A stretch of 64,000 bases of DNA from Hymenolepis diminuta (GCA_900708905.1 CAADRB010000004.1:1214740-1278739), one strand, 5' to 3'. Shown: positions 26,701-41,700, counted from the stretch's first letter. Translations and numbers: made by a program. The notes: generated by a model not told the origin, from the letters alone.

Positions 26701-29700
26701 GGAACTTGGAATTTCAAAGTAATAAAACCAGCATAAATCTGCCTAAAAGATCAAGCTTTTGTAGCAAAATTTCATGCCATCTAGAAGAATCCCTGTCTCA
26801 ATCGATTTTCATCTTTATTAACTTACTTGGATGGAGACGACATCGTAAATACTTCACTTTTTCTTTGTTGCATTTTACCCCAGACGCAAAACAAGGGTTC
26901 CATTCATATGAAAATGATCTCTTTGGTTTGCAAAATTTATAGTTGTTTTAAGTAAGGCTTTATTAGTATCACAAACTCTTTTACTAGACTAAATAAAATA
27001 AATTATGAGAAAGAACATACTTCGAAGATTTCGGTGGTGAAATCAAAAGTACTCTCCCATGATGATCTTTATTATAACCAAAATCTATGTCTCAGGTAAG
27101 TATGTTTAGTTAAACTGAAAAATATTTGAACAAGACATCAACCTGACCTCTCTTCGGTTTGAGACGACATTAAATGCTTTTAGATTAACTTAACTAATTG
27201 ATTTTCTCTAATTTTTGAGCAAAAGTTCCTTAAATGGGTATGCTTTTAATATCTTTTATTCTCTTCAGCATTCGGTAACAAATGGTGGTCGTTAGTCATT
27301 GTTCCCTAGACTTCTTATAAACTCTTACTTTTAGCTAAGATCTTTTGTATTTCCTTTTGAATATTGTGAATTTTACGCTCCTTACTTTTGAATGCTAATA
27401 ATCAATAAGTAATAGCAGATTTCTATAAAGCATTTCAACGAATTTAATTTTAAATGAAATTATCTCTTCCCAATTCACTATTTCTAAATCCTTTCAAAAT
27501 TGAAATCTTGTATTATAATTTTGTAATCTATTGTCATGTAAATAAGAGATAAATAAATAAATTTTATAAATTATTTAAAACGTTGATATTTTAATTATAT
27601 TTATTAATTATATTTTTTATCAAGAGTGTTTGATCAAGCATGGATATTCAGTTGATACTCGATTTAATAATTTCTGTTTGTTTGGAATACTGTGTGAAAA
27701 TAAGCTAGCGGTACATCTATGAGTGAGTATCGGCCATATCTTTTTTAAATCGTATATCTCGCCTTCTTTTAATAGGATCGAAATCGGACAAAGCTGAATA
27801 TTGGAGTATCTTTCCAGGGCCTAAGTGTCCTACGCGAGATGAAAAGAATCTACCTCTACACTTGGTAAGTGCTTCCTCTCTCCTTCTCGCAAGCTTCCCA
27901 TTCTTCTTCATTTCTGCTCCTTTTATGCATTTGTATATGCATTTGATAGGTTCTTTTTTCTCTTAGGGACAATATTGAAAAAATTGCCTTCTCGGGTAAA
28001 ACTTTCTCTGTCAGTCTCAAGCATAGACCCGTGAGTTCCAAGTTTCTGGAAATATTTTTTCTTTCAGTTGACCAAATCAATTGTTTAATTTAAAATCTTA
28101 AAGAGAATAGATTATTTGTCAACTGAGCCTATCACTGTTTCTCCATTTGATTCTCTGTGAAGAGCTGCATAAACGGTCTTGGTTTATTTAATAAAAGTCC
28201 CTGATTATAAATTAGTTGGAGAATTTTTTATCCATATGTACTTTTCATGAATATAAAGACACGTGCGAAATTGTAATTTGAAGAATTAATGCATCAAACG
28301 CATATTAAATTGAGCCTGGTGAAGCAGGGATTAAAAGCAGTCCTTTATATCCACTTTGAGCTTTTTCGAAACTTAAACAAGTCAGATTTATCCAAAAGTA
28401 GACCTGTCAAATTTCTGACTTGATATGTTTGGTTTAGCATTCTTAAGAAGGTAATTCATTCTCATAGAATTTTATCTGTTGCATTCGAGAGAGGATAGTG
28501 GCGAAATGGTCGATTCTTCTCATCTTTGTATCATTTAGTTATTCTTTATATTTTTTTGTTTTTCATGCTCCAGTACACCTTTATACCTTTTAGTTATATT
28601 ACCTTACTTATAAGATATCCATTAATAAAATCTTATTTAAACCCCCTTTCCTGCATCTGGAAGAAATTTTGGAGTTTATTCCTGAATCGATGCCCTATGT
28701 TCAATTCAAATATGAGAAAATGGGTTAACCTTTTTATCACTATCTCATCGCTCACCTTATTTTGCGAAATTCAAAATGCAACTTCGTCGTGGACTCCGAA
28801 TTAATCTGCAATGAAATTATTTTATTCAATTTTTACAAGTGTCCAACTCTAGTCCGAATCTCAAAACTTTAAATATTTTGATAATATTTTAAATCAAGAT
28901 TGTATAGCTATCCAATTTGTCAATTAGCAAGGAACAGACGTATAATATTTGTAATTCCATGATTAAATTTACTAATACTACATTTTCTTCAGTTCTATGT
29001 TTTGTCTACTTCGCTCTTTTTCCCTAGTTTAAAGCTATGATGTGATGGTGCGTAGTCATTTATACAAGTTAGACTGCCAATTGAGAACTGCCGTGGATGT
29101 CGCAGAATGAAAGGAGAAAACGTGTTGTTGCTAAGGTCAACGAGAATGTTTCATTCTACCTCCTATCAGTTATCAAGTACTCCTTGGCACTGTCAGTTAT
29201 TCAGAATTAAACAGGATTAAGGCTCTTCAAATCTCAACTTACGTAGAGCCATGAAATGATCATTTGTTTTTAAATTGTTCCTTTAGAGAACTTTTGAGCT
29301 TTCCTTAGTGCTTAAAACGATATTCACACATTTTTAAACTATAAATAGCTGAATTATTCAATTGTACACTGATTTAAATAAAAATTTTAAACTTCAAGTA
29401 AATCAATAAACATCTCTAAAAAGTGCTTGACTGTTGATGCCATCATGTTCCTCTGCCGTGGATATCAAAAATGTCAAAATATTGCCTTATTTAATTATCA
29501 TGTTCAACTTTTTTTTCCTTCATGCCTGAAATTTGGAACTCATCGAGTTCAATATGAACTGATGTTTGTTGCTGTCAGTCAGATATAGCTAAACCCCAAG
29601 GATTTAGAGTCATAATTTATTAAACTAGAGAATTATGAATCTCAGCTAAATTAAATGAAACTGCGACACCCTTGAGGTATCAATGTCTGTTGAATGGTTC

Positions 29701-32700
29701 CCGACTCTCTCATTTTAATATTGAATATATTTAACTATTTGCAAAAGCGTATTTCCTATATGCCTAAGAGCCTATACAAACAAGGGTTTGAAAATTTTGA
29801 TCAGAACGAAATGCAGGGAAAATCGATAATCCTGTCCATTCATAGGTGGATTGTGTTTTATGATATTTGAAAATTTTTGAAGTATTCTTGAAGAATAAAA
29901 ACTACTATCATAGCAGAATCCCTCATTATTTAACTAAAATAGAATTAAGAATATTTAAATTTTAATAGAAAATTTAAAGTGTCTATTGGCCCTGTATCGA
30001 TATATTATTTCTTGAAAAAAATTTTACAATTTATTTATTCACAAAGAGAAACAATTTATTCCAAACAGGCCTTTAGTCCTTTGTAGAAGACATCTTGAAG
30101 TGGAGGTTCATCTACCTTATTGATGAAGAATATCTACTTATTTAATAAAATTATTTCAGTGTGAACAATAAATTAAATCAATTGAAAAGAAAACAATTGT
30201 AAAACATATCGCGCAGAAGGAGAAGGGACAGAAAGTTCTTAAGATAGATAGCGCAGTAATAAAAGTGAATATCTTTCAATCTAAAGGTTTTAAGATAGAT
30301 TTTTATCATGCGCATCCAGCGAAGCGGACGGTTAAACTTCTCGGTTATTTCTGGTAGAGATTTGGAAGGATTTAACTCGTCCTTCCCAGTACCCAAGTCA
30401 ATTGTTCCTGTACTTAAAAGTCTAATTATGACATATCAAAAAGATTGAATGATGACCGCATTTATGTCTACCTTTTAGCGACCAGCTAGTCTTTTGAAAT
30501 CGGACCCTGCATTTGAGACCTCTATTATCACCCCATCCAATAAAAAAGCCCTTAATCCCACCTTCCACTTCGACTCAGCCAAACGCGCTAAAATCTTCTG
30601 GCAGTTTGCTGTGACCTGTCACGCTTTCTTTCGAGTTAAAGAACCTTCTAGTGCCTCCTCAGGTGGTGCTTTTGCTTCCAATGCTGCCAACGGTGGGCTC
30701 CAAACACCTCCAATTTCCGCAACCATCTCTCTTTCTCCCTCTACTTCTTCGCCATCCGGATTTTCGAGATTCTTCTTTCGAGGAAGTCGGTCTCGTCGCA
30801 GTGTGAGTCTTGGATCAGGCGGAGGCGGTCTAGAACGCACAATGTCAACTCTTATGGAACTGCGTCGACGCTCGAAAAGTATCGAGCGTGGATTTTTTAG
30901 GTATCCATCTTATCACACAAACACTACTTTATGTAATTACGTAGAAGGTATTTTATGGGATGCATTTTTACAAGGCTTCCTATTATGTCATTGTAGACTT
31001 ATACGGTAAGTTAGGGTTTCCCCTTGTTATTTTCTCTTGTTATTTCCTTTTCTGCACATTGGTTGAATCCATTTTTATCCTTCCTATCTTTTGCCCAGCT
31101 TTGATGAGATTAGATTCAGCATGGCTTATGTGATTGGTGTTTAGATGATATTTCCCTATCTCAAGGGCTGATTTTAAACTTTCACTTTATTTAAGTAGGG
31201 GTGTGAGTCGACGATTTAGTCGACGGCGGAGTTTTGCTCATTCCGGAAGAACTCAATCAGTGAATATCCTGAATGCTTATGAGTCTAGAGATAGTCTTGG
31301 CATGCAGAGTATTCCCTCATTGTTGGATGAATCTCAGACACCAAAAAATACCTCAACAGATATTGAAAGTCCTACGACACCGGATGAAACTACAGAGGCA
31401 CCTTTAAGGAAATCCATGGATGAGCAGAATAAGAGTGATCATCCTTTTGCATCAAGGAAATTTCGAGCTTCAGCTCCAGCTTTAGCTAGGGTAGGAAAAT
31501 CTTTCTATTATCAAAATCAAACCATATTTGTGCTATACTAATGCTTTTATTATTGTGGTGGTTTTAGAAGCAAGAATGTCTTCCCTCTCGAGCTTTGAAC
31601 CTTGATTTGAACATTAAACCCACCAATATGGACAATCTTACGACATTACCACCTAATCAAAAGGTATATTTTAAAATCGTTGTGTTTCAAACTCCTTATA
31701 TTTTTACTATAATCAAGCAAGTCCCATTTATCTGTTATAGCTACTATTGAGTGTAATGATGTAAAGTGTTATTTTCATTCACGACTCTCAAAAAGTTAGT
31801 AGTTAGGCTTAAATTGAAATGTAAATCGGAAAATATTATTTCTCTTCTGTGTTTCGTTAATTATGGTTTAATTCGTGCAGATATTATTTAATTCGCATGC
31901 TTAAGGTTTTCATAATGAGCAAGAATATCTCAATATGAGATAACCCAAGATGCTGAAGATAAATTAAACCTACTCTGAGCACTTTAAAGGGCAAAAATGA
32001 AAGATTACACTGATAATCATTAAGCGTTAACTTTAACTGTTGTTTATTGGTGGATTTTGAGCGCATGTCATCTACGCACTTTCAATGTCATCTTCCTCCA
32101 CCTTGTTTTTGTTTGTATTTATTTATATTGTGTTTTGATTGGAAATAATTTATGGTGTTAATTTTTATTACTAATGATTTAAGTAATTTACTAACCCTGT
32201 CTGCTTAGTTCTTTGCCATTTTACCTCCTTTAGCTAAACTGAATCAATATTTTTAATTGTTCTCTGTTAAAGAATCAACATTATATCTCTCTAATTTCCT
32301 TATTAAACTTGGTGTCTTGATACGTATCCCTGAAACAATATTTAAGCATCAAAAATTCAAATTTTTTATCTTTCATTGTAGCAATATCAGGTCCTTGTAC
32401 CATATTTGCAAATGCACCATGAAAAATGATCACAATAGTATTATATCTGCAATTATTAGCATATAGCCAAATGAAATATATCCATGGGCTTTGTTAGGAG
32501 TCACTATTTCTTTTCAATGAAATAACTGTTACCAAGAAAGTGTAGAAGGCAATTTACCCGTGATGTTCCCATCATCACGAAAGAAAATCCTATGATAAAC
32601 ATTTGGTCTAAATTCTGACCAACTTATTATTCTAAAATTAATTGAACTTAGATGATAAATTTCATTATATTTTTGTCTATGGAAACGGTCAATCTATGAA

Positions 32701-35700
32701 TTCATTTTCCAAACTGTCTGATTCACAGAAATATGGGCAGTTAACAGCCTAATAATTCTCCAGGAATAGGAAAACTTGATTGGCGAGCCTCATTCTAAAT
32801 TGTTACTTTTATGCTGATGACATGTTGGGGGAAGATTTTTCTACATTTGACCTCAAAATTGTTATTTTTCATGGTAGTCTATGTCCACAGTCTTCGTAAA
32901 TGAATAAACAGTAGATATAATTGAAAGGCTTACCATCATTGCTTCGGTACTGCTGTCTCTTATAATTGTCGCATCATAGTGAGTACTGGCTTTTATCGCC
33001 TAAGGTCTCTGTTTTCTATAATCAACCTTGCTCTAGGAAATGACCTTGTAGAGGGTCACCAGTTTGTAGCGGCAGATGGCTAACAGTAAATGAAAGAAAA
33101 GGAACACCAAGGATTGCGTTGACCAGGTTGTATTGAACAAAGCTCAAGGAAAGTCTCAAGGAAAAATAGGGAATTGGAGGAGAAGGATTGAGCAACGGGA
33201 GATGCGTTTGACGAGCTAGGGTCCCCCGATGTGTGTTGTTAGTGTGTGTCTAATGGAGGGCTACTTATAATCGACACTTTGGGTGAGGACACGCATAAGG
33301 ATATAATTGTATGCGAGCTTTAATTGGTGGGGACGATTTGTAGGAAGAGGAAGGGCCAGTGCAGACAAGACTGGTTAATATCAGGGCCGACTAAGCGGTG
33401 TCTGCTACTATCGTCCGAGGTATGTTTACCTTTTCCGATCGATGAGAAATGGGCCAGTTGAGAACACACGATTTTTGTCTATGGAGTGCTTGCGTCACAA
33501 GAAAGGTTAAAAATTTACAGAGATTATTATGAAGACAAGATAATCAAATTTAGTGATGATTAGAGAGTATGTAAGATAAATNNNNNNNNNNNNNNNNNNN
33601 NNNNNNNNNNNNNNNNNNNNNNNNNNNNNNNTGATTAGAGAGTATGTAAGATAAATATTACGGAGAAGAAAGATTCATCCTTCAACCTCATTTTCTCGTA
33701 TACAAGAATGAGAAAAGCGTTATTGATAGACCTAGCACCCAGGTAGCGAACTCTGTTTACAAATATTTATTAGTTCTACTCAGATTATTGTAAATATTTG
33801 ATACTGTTCCGCATCGAATAACCAAGGTCTTGTTAGTTGATACTAGTTAAAATGTTCCGAAATTGAACGCAGTTTAATCATCTACATGTGACACATCGGG
33901 ATTTCTAGAATGGTCTCAATCTTTATATAATATATTCATAGGAAAGGCGCCAACATAAAGATAAATTTAACTGTCTTTATTTTGTAATTACTTAATTGAA
34001 GACTAAGAATACACTGATTTAAAAATTTACGTGTTAAAATATAATTTTTTAGGGAATTAATGATAAACTGAACAATAATCTCCTTAATTAAAAATTGTTT
34101 TAATTAAATTGTTTAAATTTTTTCTTTTGAACTTAACTTATTTTCGAGATGATAGAAGTAATTCAGGCTATGGCTGGATCAGCAATACTTACTCAACAGA
34201 CCATCTAGTTATTCACAGATCGATACTGATTCTTTTATCGGTAGCGTTTCCCGCTGCTTTTGTTAAGTTTTGTTTATTTTAATTATTAGAAAATATAAGT
34301 CCGATTATTGTATTCTTCTTTTTATTGAAAGCCATATCACAAAATAATATATTTTTTTGTCATGAAAACAAGCAACACATTTTTTGGCTTTATTTCATGC
34401 ACCCCTCTAATAGCTCTAAGTATCGTTTGGATACTAAACCTTTTGATCAAGTTGGGAATTCGTTGCAATCTTGATATTTTCGGTCTAATGAAATTGTTGA
34501 GAGATGTCTTTCTGATGTTGATATAAATATTTTTTCTCTTTAGATTAAAGGTGGTATTAAATAAACGGTTTGGATAGAGGTTGCATATTTTTAATACAAT
34601 ATTTGCATAGAGGAGGAAAATAAGTCTTAGTCTTGGGCTTCTTTGTCATTAAAAGCTTCATGCATTGAGACTGCTTGTGTATTTGGTTGGAGCATGGCTT
34701 TCAAAGCAACAGCGTGAATATTGTAGTTGACGCTGGTTTCCGAAACGAGGTTTGACATTCATTTGCATTTTCTTAATCATCATATGAGACTGCACAGGAA
34801 AGCATACATCCGATTTGACCTAGTTTGAAATATTGAAAGGTGGTGCTACCCTCATCTTTAGAGTTAAACAGACGTTGGTTAATACATCAGGTAGAAACAG
34901 ATGCTTTAAAACACAGGTTAAGGCTTAAAATAACTCCTTTAAAGATAATTAATTTCAAATACTCAAAATTTCTCACATTTGGTTAAAACGTAGCTGAAAA
35001 CCACTTTCCAACGACGGCAGAACCGACCCAGGTTGCAGCTGAGTGGTGACACCTTCATACTCAATAAACTACCTGGTCATATAGGAGCACAGATAGAGAG
35101 AGAATTAAAAATAGAATTACACACGATGCAAGGATACACGCGTCGAGAGGATCACTCACTCACACAGGAGTGGGTTAGTTTCATGAGAGCGAATTAGAGT
35201 CCAGCGCGCGTCACTGTGGCCTCAGAGCCAGATTAAGACATATTTGTGTCTTGTATTCACATATTCAAAGGCTGCTATTCACATATTCTTCCTGCTGATA
35301 TTGCTTCTTCTACAGACACTTTTGTAAAATGAGCCCTTTGAGAAAACCTCGACGTTTCAACAGCAGATTAGGCAGAAGGCTAGTGTCTAGGGTGCGTTTC
35401 TTAAAATTCACTTTTTTACCTCTTTCCAATCTAATTCATTGTGTATTTACGTGTTGACCTTTTTCCTTGGAATTAGGAATGATGATAGTGAAATCTGTAC
35501 TATCTGTTCAAATCTAATAGTACCCTTCATGTACTTTATACTTAGATTTTACGAAATGTTCTTTTAAAGAGCAGATATGGGAACATATTTGCGGTCGTTT
35601 TATTATAAATTGTTATCACAGTTGATTTAATTTGTACTTCTGCAAATTGATGGACTACATGAAAGAAATTACCATGTGTAATCATTTATAAATAGAAATT

Positions 35701-38700
35701 CGGAATCCTGAATAAATTCCAGTCTAAAAATATGAAATTATGGGCTTTAGGATAAATGTTCCAACTCTTCCGAGGTCAAAGGTTTAAATCACAGAATAGG
35801 TGTAACAAGGGACTATGAATAGAGTGCTTAATCTAAAGAAAATAACTTTTCATTTTCTGCCCCTATCTTTGACTGATAAAAGCGCCCTTTTGTTTGAATA
35901 TCCATGGTATTATCTTTATTTGGACATGTTGAATAGATATTCGTACTGACTTAAGCCCATTTTTAAATGGCATTTATTTAAAATCTATCGAAGTGTTATC
36001 GATCTTTCCACTTGATAAACCCAGATCGGGTTTAAAGTTTAGTCTTTTCATTAATTTGATAACGGATATGAGGTCATAGTATGGAAGGTTCAGTATTCTG
36101 GTATATTGTTCTTCACTAATCTATTAGTGAAAAAAAATGGATTTAATTTGATTAAAAACGTAATCTTCGTTGAAATCCTCATTGAAGATGCTAGAAGTCA
36201 CAACACTGATTACCCCTATGTGCCCAGTTACGGCGGAGTTGAGAGAATATATAATAGTAGTGGTTTTGGGTAGTATTTCTTCGACATTGCTCTTTAGTGG
36301 ACCGAGTAAATCTATTTAAACAGCATCTTTAGATCTGAGAAAACATCCATTGATTCAATCAAGTTGAGGTCTAATAATATGCTAAAATTGGTTTTATCCA
36401 TAAAGGTCATTAAAGAGGAATTGTTGATGTAATCTTGAAATAAAATCTTTTTGATATTAATGAAATGTCTTAAAACGAAGATATTTTCATTCCAAAAGTG
36501 GTTTAATGTAGGGTATAATACCTAGTATGAAGAGCCATCTGACGTGAAATATTCTACCGTGGAACATCCTCCTAGGCAACTGGCTAGTTGATGAAATACC
36601 TTAATAATTCCAAGTCCTTCGAAAGGGAACGTTTTTTTGGGCAGATTGAAGACAACCCGTCGTCTATTTGGTGTTTGATTCCTCCTTATCAATGGGTTTA
36701 ACTACTCCATTCATTAAATGTTCTCCGATGAGAATCCAATTAACTTAATATCTGATTTGTATGATGACCATGAACGCCACAAATTCAAGTTTACTTCCTT
36801 ATCAGTTTCCTCTGCCTTTTCTGTTTTTATGCTAGTAACGGAATCTCCATTAGTCATTTCCTTGAAGTAAGGAAATCTCAAAGTACAAATGTTATATTGC
36901 GCGAAATTAATTTTGAAGAATATTGTTAGTTAAAGTTTAGAATTTTCCTGATAACGCAATTTTCAATTCTTTTTCCTTATTTTGAATTCTCAATTATGGA
37001 GATTTGAAATTGAAAAAAAAACAATATATATCTTAAAATGTTTCCAATTTGCAATCATATAAGTACCTAACTAACGATTGGGGCTTAATTAATAATGAAA
37101 TACTGGTATAATAATTGTATTGCCTTTTTGAGATTCGAGAATCTTCGAGTTAAGGTCTAATGGAGAGTAACTGTTTCCAGGTAAACTTCAGATTTCTCTT
37201 ATATTGGTAATCATCATAATATGAGATTGGGGAAATAAATTGAGTTTTTCGAATGAGATTCCTGTTACTTTCTTGTCTGTACCTCTTATGATACCTCTCC
37301 ATAATTGAACTGAGGATTTTTCCAGATCTGGAGTATATCGTCGATTTGTTCTAATCTTAAAATTTGCAGTTATTGACTTAATGAAATGAAATTATGAAAA
37401 CAGGGAATAAATACCGAATGAAATTACTTAAAATTGCGGTCTATGGGGAAGTTCTTTCTTATTTACGAAAAATTAATATTATTTTCAATAAAACAGAAAG
37501 TTATAGAAATATTCTATGAAAACGTCTAAAAACAGTTTGTTTCCTAAGTCACACTTATAAATAATTTGGTAATAATCACTATTCACAAATCTCATATATC
37601 AAAATCATTGATTGCTGTTAGAAATATTAGTAGTACTTTAATGACTGTAAGCTTTCGTTTGTTACTTCGAGTATTTTTTCCGTTCACTTGCATTGTTCTA
37701 ATTCAAAAACTTTTGTGTCTTTCCTAAATATTATCGTACAATAGAGATTCTTTAATTTAATGCGGTTTAAAAAGAGGATATTCTCTTAGATATCTCAATA
37801 TTATTCTTGTTAATTGGCCTTAGAAATGTTTGCTTTGAATGTAAGAATTTCCAGGTTCGCGCCAGTGACGCAGACTATAATCTATTCTTCTGTCAAGTGA
37901 GAGGTGCCCATCGGTGTCCACTCAGGGTGCGGAATGATCAACTCCATGGTAAATTCTAGTTGAGAAAGAGTGCCAGAAACAGAATTTTTCACCAGGAAAG
38001 CTCATGATGATGACTTGGGAGTTAATGACGAGTTGTTGAGAAATTTAAAGCACTAATGTCTTTGGATCCCTTATATTGGTGACTTTTACTAGATAAAAAG
38101 ATGAAAAATCACTGGAAATTCCAAAAATTTTCTTTTTCACTCTTTTGTTGGCAAGACTTAATCACTTTGGCCAACCATTCTGCGCACTGGGTGTACACCA
38201 ATGGGTATCGAACCCGCGCTCTCCTACTCTGCACATGTGCTTGTCTACCGTCACACCATAGAAGAATTCCATTTTCGTCTCCATTAAAGTCTCTTTTTAA
38301 TGGAGTATAAAATAAGTTGCAGAAACATTGGGAAGCGATTTGGAAAAAGTGAACGAAAGATAAGGCGATAAACTCCAAATATAACACTATAAATAGAATT
38401 CAGTTTAATGCTAATATGTCATTTCTCAAAGGAATCTCACTCTCATTAATTCAGAACTTTTTATGGGAAGAGATCATTATATTTATTTATTTATTTCACT
38501 ATGGGCTCAGTTAAAATATAAGTCCCGCCTATTAAGTACAGCACGTGTTTTTATGAAATTCGTGCAATGTTTTCTCAGTGCATAATTATGTAAAATTCTT
38601 TAAACAGATATGTACATTTTAATTCAAGAGGAATTAATCTGTACCACTTGTGCTGATTTAATTCTACCTGAAATTAATGAACTAAAAAGATTATATAAAT

Positions 38701-41700
38701 TATCAAATAAAACTTATTTTATCCTAAACAATTTGCACACTTGTTCAATTTAATGCTGACTTGATTAGTCATTGTCGGCACTGATTAAAGGTCAAAAAAC
38801 ATTTTCTTCAGAAGTTTTAAACTGTTTGAGAAACCAAAATACGAAACTGTTGTTTTGTATCAGATTATGTGCTTCTGTATTTTACTCAATAGATTGGGGA
38901 GCTTTCGCATAATCTTCAGTAATGTATTTAACAAAGGGAGAGGAAAATAAAGAACGAAAAATTTTTCCTTTAAACTGGTAGAATTCTATGCGTCGAAGCT
39001 GTAGTTGGTGTTCTTTTGTATTTTATACCATTCGAACACTTGAGAAGTTCATTTTTGGGGCAATTGGGAGGGGAGAACTCTTTCAAAGAATGACGATTTG
39101 TGTAAATGAAGGTCTCTACTCACTTGTATTTTATTATGCCAATTGTCACAAACACATTCTAAATTATTCAATATCAGAGTAAAGCGTACACATCAAAATG
39201 CACAAGTTTCAGGATTGGGTGGTGGCACCACTTTCCTTTGAATCTGCTAATTTTACATGGTTCTGTCAATGACGTAGTGCGAATTTATTGACTTGTCAAT
39301 GGCAAATCGCTTTTATAGCAGGATTTTTTCATAATTTTATATTCAGGTGTTTATCCTCATATTTTGGTTTAATAGGAAAATAGGAAATCGACAATCAAGA
39401 CAAAAAGGTATTACCTACTAACTACACTTCCTGCCATGTCGTGTACGAAAGCTCTCAACGATACCATTTACAAGTGCTCAAATATGATCAATCTCATCCC
39501 ATATTCAGACTGATATTTCTGGATAAGTGATGTGGGAAGTCTCTCACATATAATATTCCATTGGAATGTTGCACAAGCGTGCCAAAATCATTTCATTTGC
39601 ACATAATATTTAATATTACCATTATTAAATTTATTAATACTTTTGATTTTATCTTTTTGGACCAATTTAACGAAATTTGTTCAATATTATGCAATGCCAC
39701 TGTTTAAATGACCTTTAGTAATAATCTTGAATATTTACTGAGTTCATTGTAGTTAAATTCGCTAGGATCTCGGAGAAGAAGGCAGAAAATCTGTAATTCA
39801 ACGAAGGCTTCTCTACACTTCACTGAAAAATGAAACTATTCCTATAAAGCTTTGATATAATGATCTGATTAGCTGTTTAGTTATTCAGTGAGGAAATTTC
39901 ATTCCTAAGAAAGGGTTTAAAAGAAGAGTGCTTATTGAAGGACTTCTGTTCCCTGATCTCTACTGAGTTATTCTCAGAATGTCTAACATTATTTGAATCT
40001 GCTTCATATCAGTGGTTTATTAGGCGTTTAGTAAAATTGTGATTCAGTCTAACTCGTTTGCCTAATTGACTGAGTAGAACAGGAAAATTAATCTTTGTCT
40101 ACCTACATCTCAACTGCTATTAGCAACAATTTGTTCGCTCCAGAATGATTAAGGATAACCATGCGAGTGAAATTCCGACAAACATCAAGAATCTTTTCTC
40201 TCTTCAGTTTTAATAGAGGTGAGCTTTTACCATTTTTTACCTTTATGATAGATGAGTAAAAGAGACAAACGCTGATGCATACAATCTCGTAAATTCAACA
40301 GTTTTGTTTAAGCATTTATTACCTCAAACTTTCACCGTCAGCATCTGTAAGTTTTTGTCTTTCTTAACTGTTCCCAATTAAACCATTTGGTTATTTGATT
40401 AATGATCCCATTTCATTTTCTAATATTATAAACGCTATCATCTAATATGGAGAATGCTGATTGAAAAGAATCATATAAACAATGCGTAAATACACTTTCT
40501 CACCTATTCTTAATTTTTCTGAAAAGCAAAACTCTTGCCGAATTGCGAAGATTTATATGTTTTATAATCAATTTTAGGACTCCAGTTGTTCACAGTGATA
40601 CTTGCTGAAGTATTTTTTTCATAAATTTCTAATGCCAATCTATTTTATTTACCTGAACATCGAAAAAATTTTATATTTTGCGCAAATCCTGCTACAGATT
40701 TTGAATGAAAATATCTTGATAAAATGTCTGCCTAAGGTGGAAGAAATTCAGAGTTATCTAAAGGACGTGGATGTTGGTGTTTTTTTACCTAGATTATTCT
40801 TTGAAACTCTTTTATTAGTGATTCCGGTGGTAACTTCTTAAATCAGCGATCCCTCACTGTCATTGATCCTGGACTTAGTGGCTGACCTCAATCTAAGTCG
40901 GCTTGCTGTTAATATGACCAACAGTTTCCTAAGCGCACTTCCATTCTCAATTTGGTCCGAGAGATATAATCAATTATTCCTCGGTCATCTTGTATTACTT
41001 AAATTAGAACTACCTATTTGGCAGTTCTGAGGTAAGAGCTAAACGTGTCAGGCTTTATGGTTAGTAAACCAGTAAAATTGTTATTGAAGCACTAATCATA
41101 ACATTGGTCAAATTCTGTCAGTTTTAAAATTTCGAATTTTCCTTTCAATAATAATAATAATAATAATAAAATAGTTGCTTTTCTGGCATGCTCTAAAATA
41201 CATTAGGTTTTCAGGATTCCTGAGACTTTTAAGTTCTCCCTTTTTGTATTTTTTTATCTAGTTAAGCATCAAAGATCATTTAGGGGAATTTTACAACCAA
41301 AAACAGGTGGTTCTTTCGCAAACAACTATTCATCGCATTATGTTTACTAATTTCATGAAAGGTCATTTTACGTAATATCATTTTGCATTAACTGACTTTA
41401 GAATTTAAAATCATCTCTACTTTTTTCCCAACTTAGCAGGCATCACCAATAATCGTCAGCTTCAATGGAAAGTACACAGATCCATCTATTCTCTCAGGAA
41501 TCACTAATGAGCCACTCCCTCCAGAAAGAAACAGGCAAGACTCTAGTCCAATTGTTATCTCGGTTATTAATCGAGATGATGGTGTTCTTCCTCGACCTAC
41601 GGCTTTTTACAATGATAGATCTAATGAACATTCAGATGGTGAAGCCAAGCTTTCCTCAAGAACTAGACTGAGTCTTGCGTCGAAGGTCAGTGTGGAAAAG

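Larger units (their letters stand above)
11783..30637 (+). other. FERM domain exons of the PTPN4-like gene
   Basis: Exons 1-9 and the start of exon 10 encode residues about 25-330. The F1 lobe runs from [16 protein letters not shown] through [20 protein letters not shown] to [15 protein letters not shown] and [11 protein letters not shown]. The F2 lobe has [30 protein letters not shown] and [19 protein letters not shown]. The F3 lobe has [20 protein letters not shown], the [18 protein letters not shown] strand and ends with [14 protein letters not shown]. Each matches the same position in PTPN3/PTPN4 FERM domains, which bind membrane lipids and receptor tails. A small insertion (GPLL, end of exon 2) precedes RWLEP. 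Exon 7 uses an AAG acceptor; every other acceptor here is CAG or TAG. Confidence 0.92.
31664..41436 (+). other. Intron 12 of the PTPN4-like gene
   Basis: At nearly 9.8 kb this is the largest intron. It contains a less AT-rich, repeat-like patch at about 32950-33540, the 50-N gap, a candidate alternative first exon at 35329-35391 with a GC-richer lead-in, a SINE copy at 38125-38275, a dispersed repeat copy at 40845-40940 and an (AAT)8 microsatellite. No exon that would stay in phase between exons 12 and 13 was found, though a small one could be missed. Confidence 0.6.

Noticed and set aside
30619..30840. Minus-strand open frame opposite exon 10
   Set aside because: Antisense shadow of a Ser/Pro/Gly-rich coding exon; no homology or splice context.
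35311..35391. Internal coding exon between exons 12 and 13
   Set aside because: Exon 12 ends in phase 0; after the available acceptors that frame meets a stop or the phase is wrong. Kept only as a candidate first exon.
38150..38275. Functional tRNA gene
   Set aside because: The B box is perfect, but no acceptor stem or anticodon arm pairs; SINE-like sequence follows.
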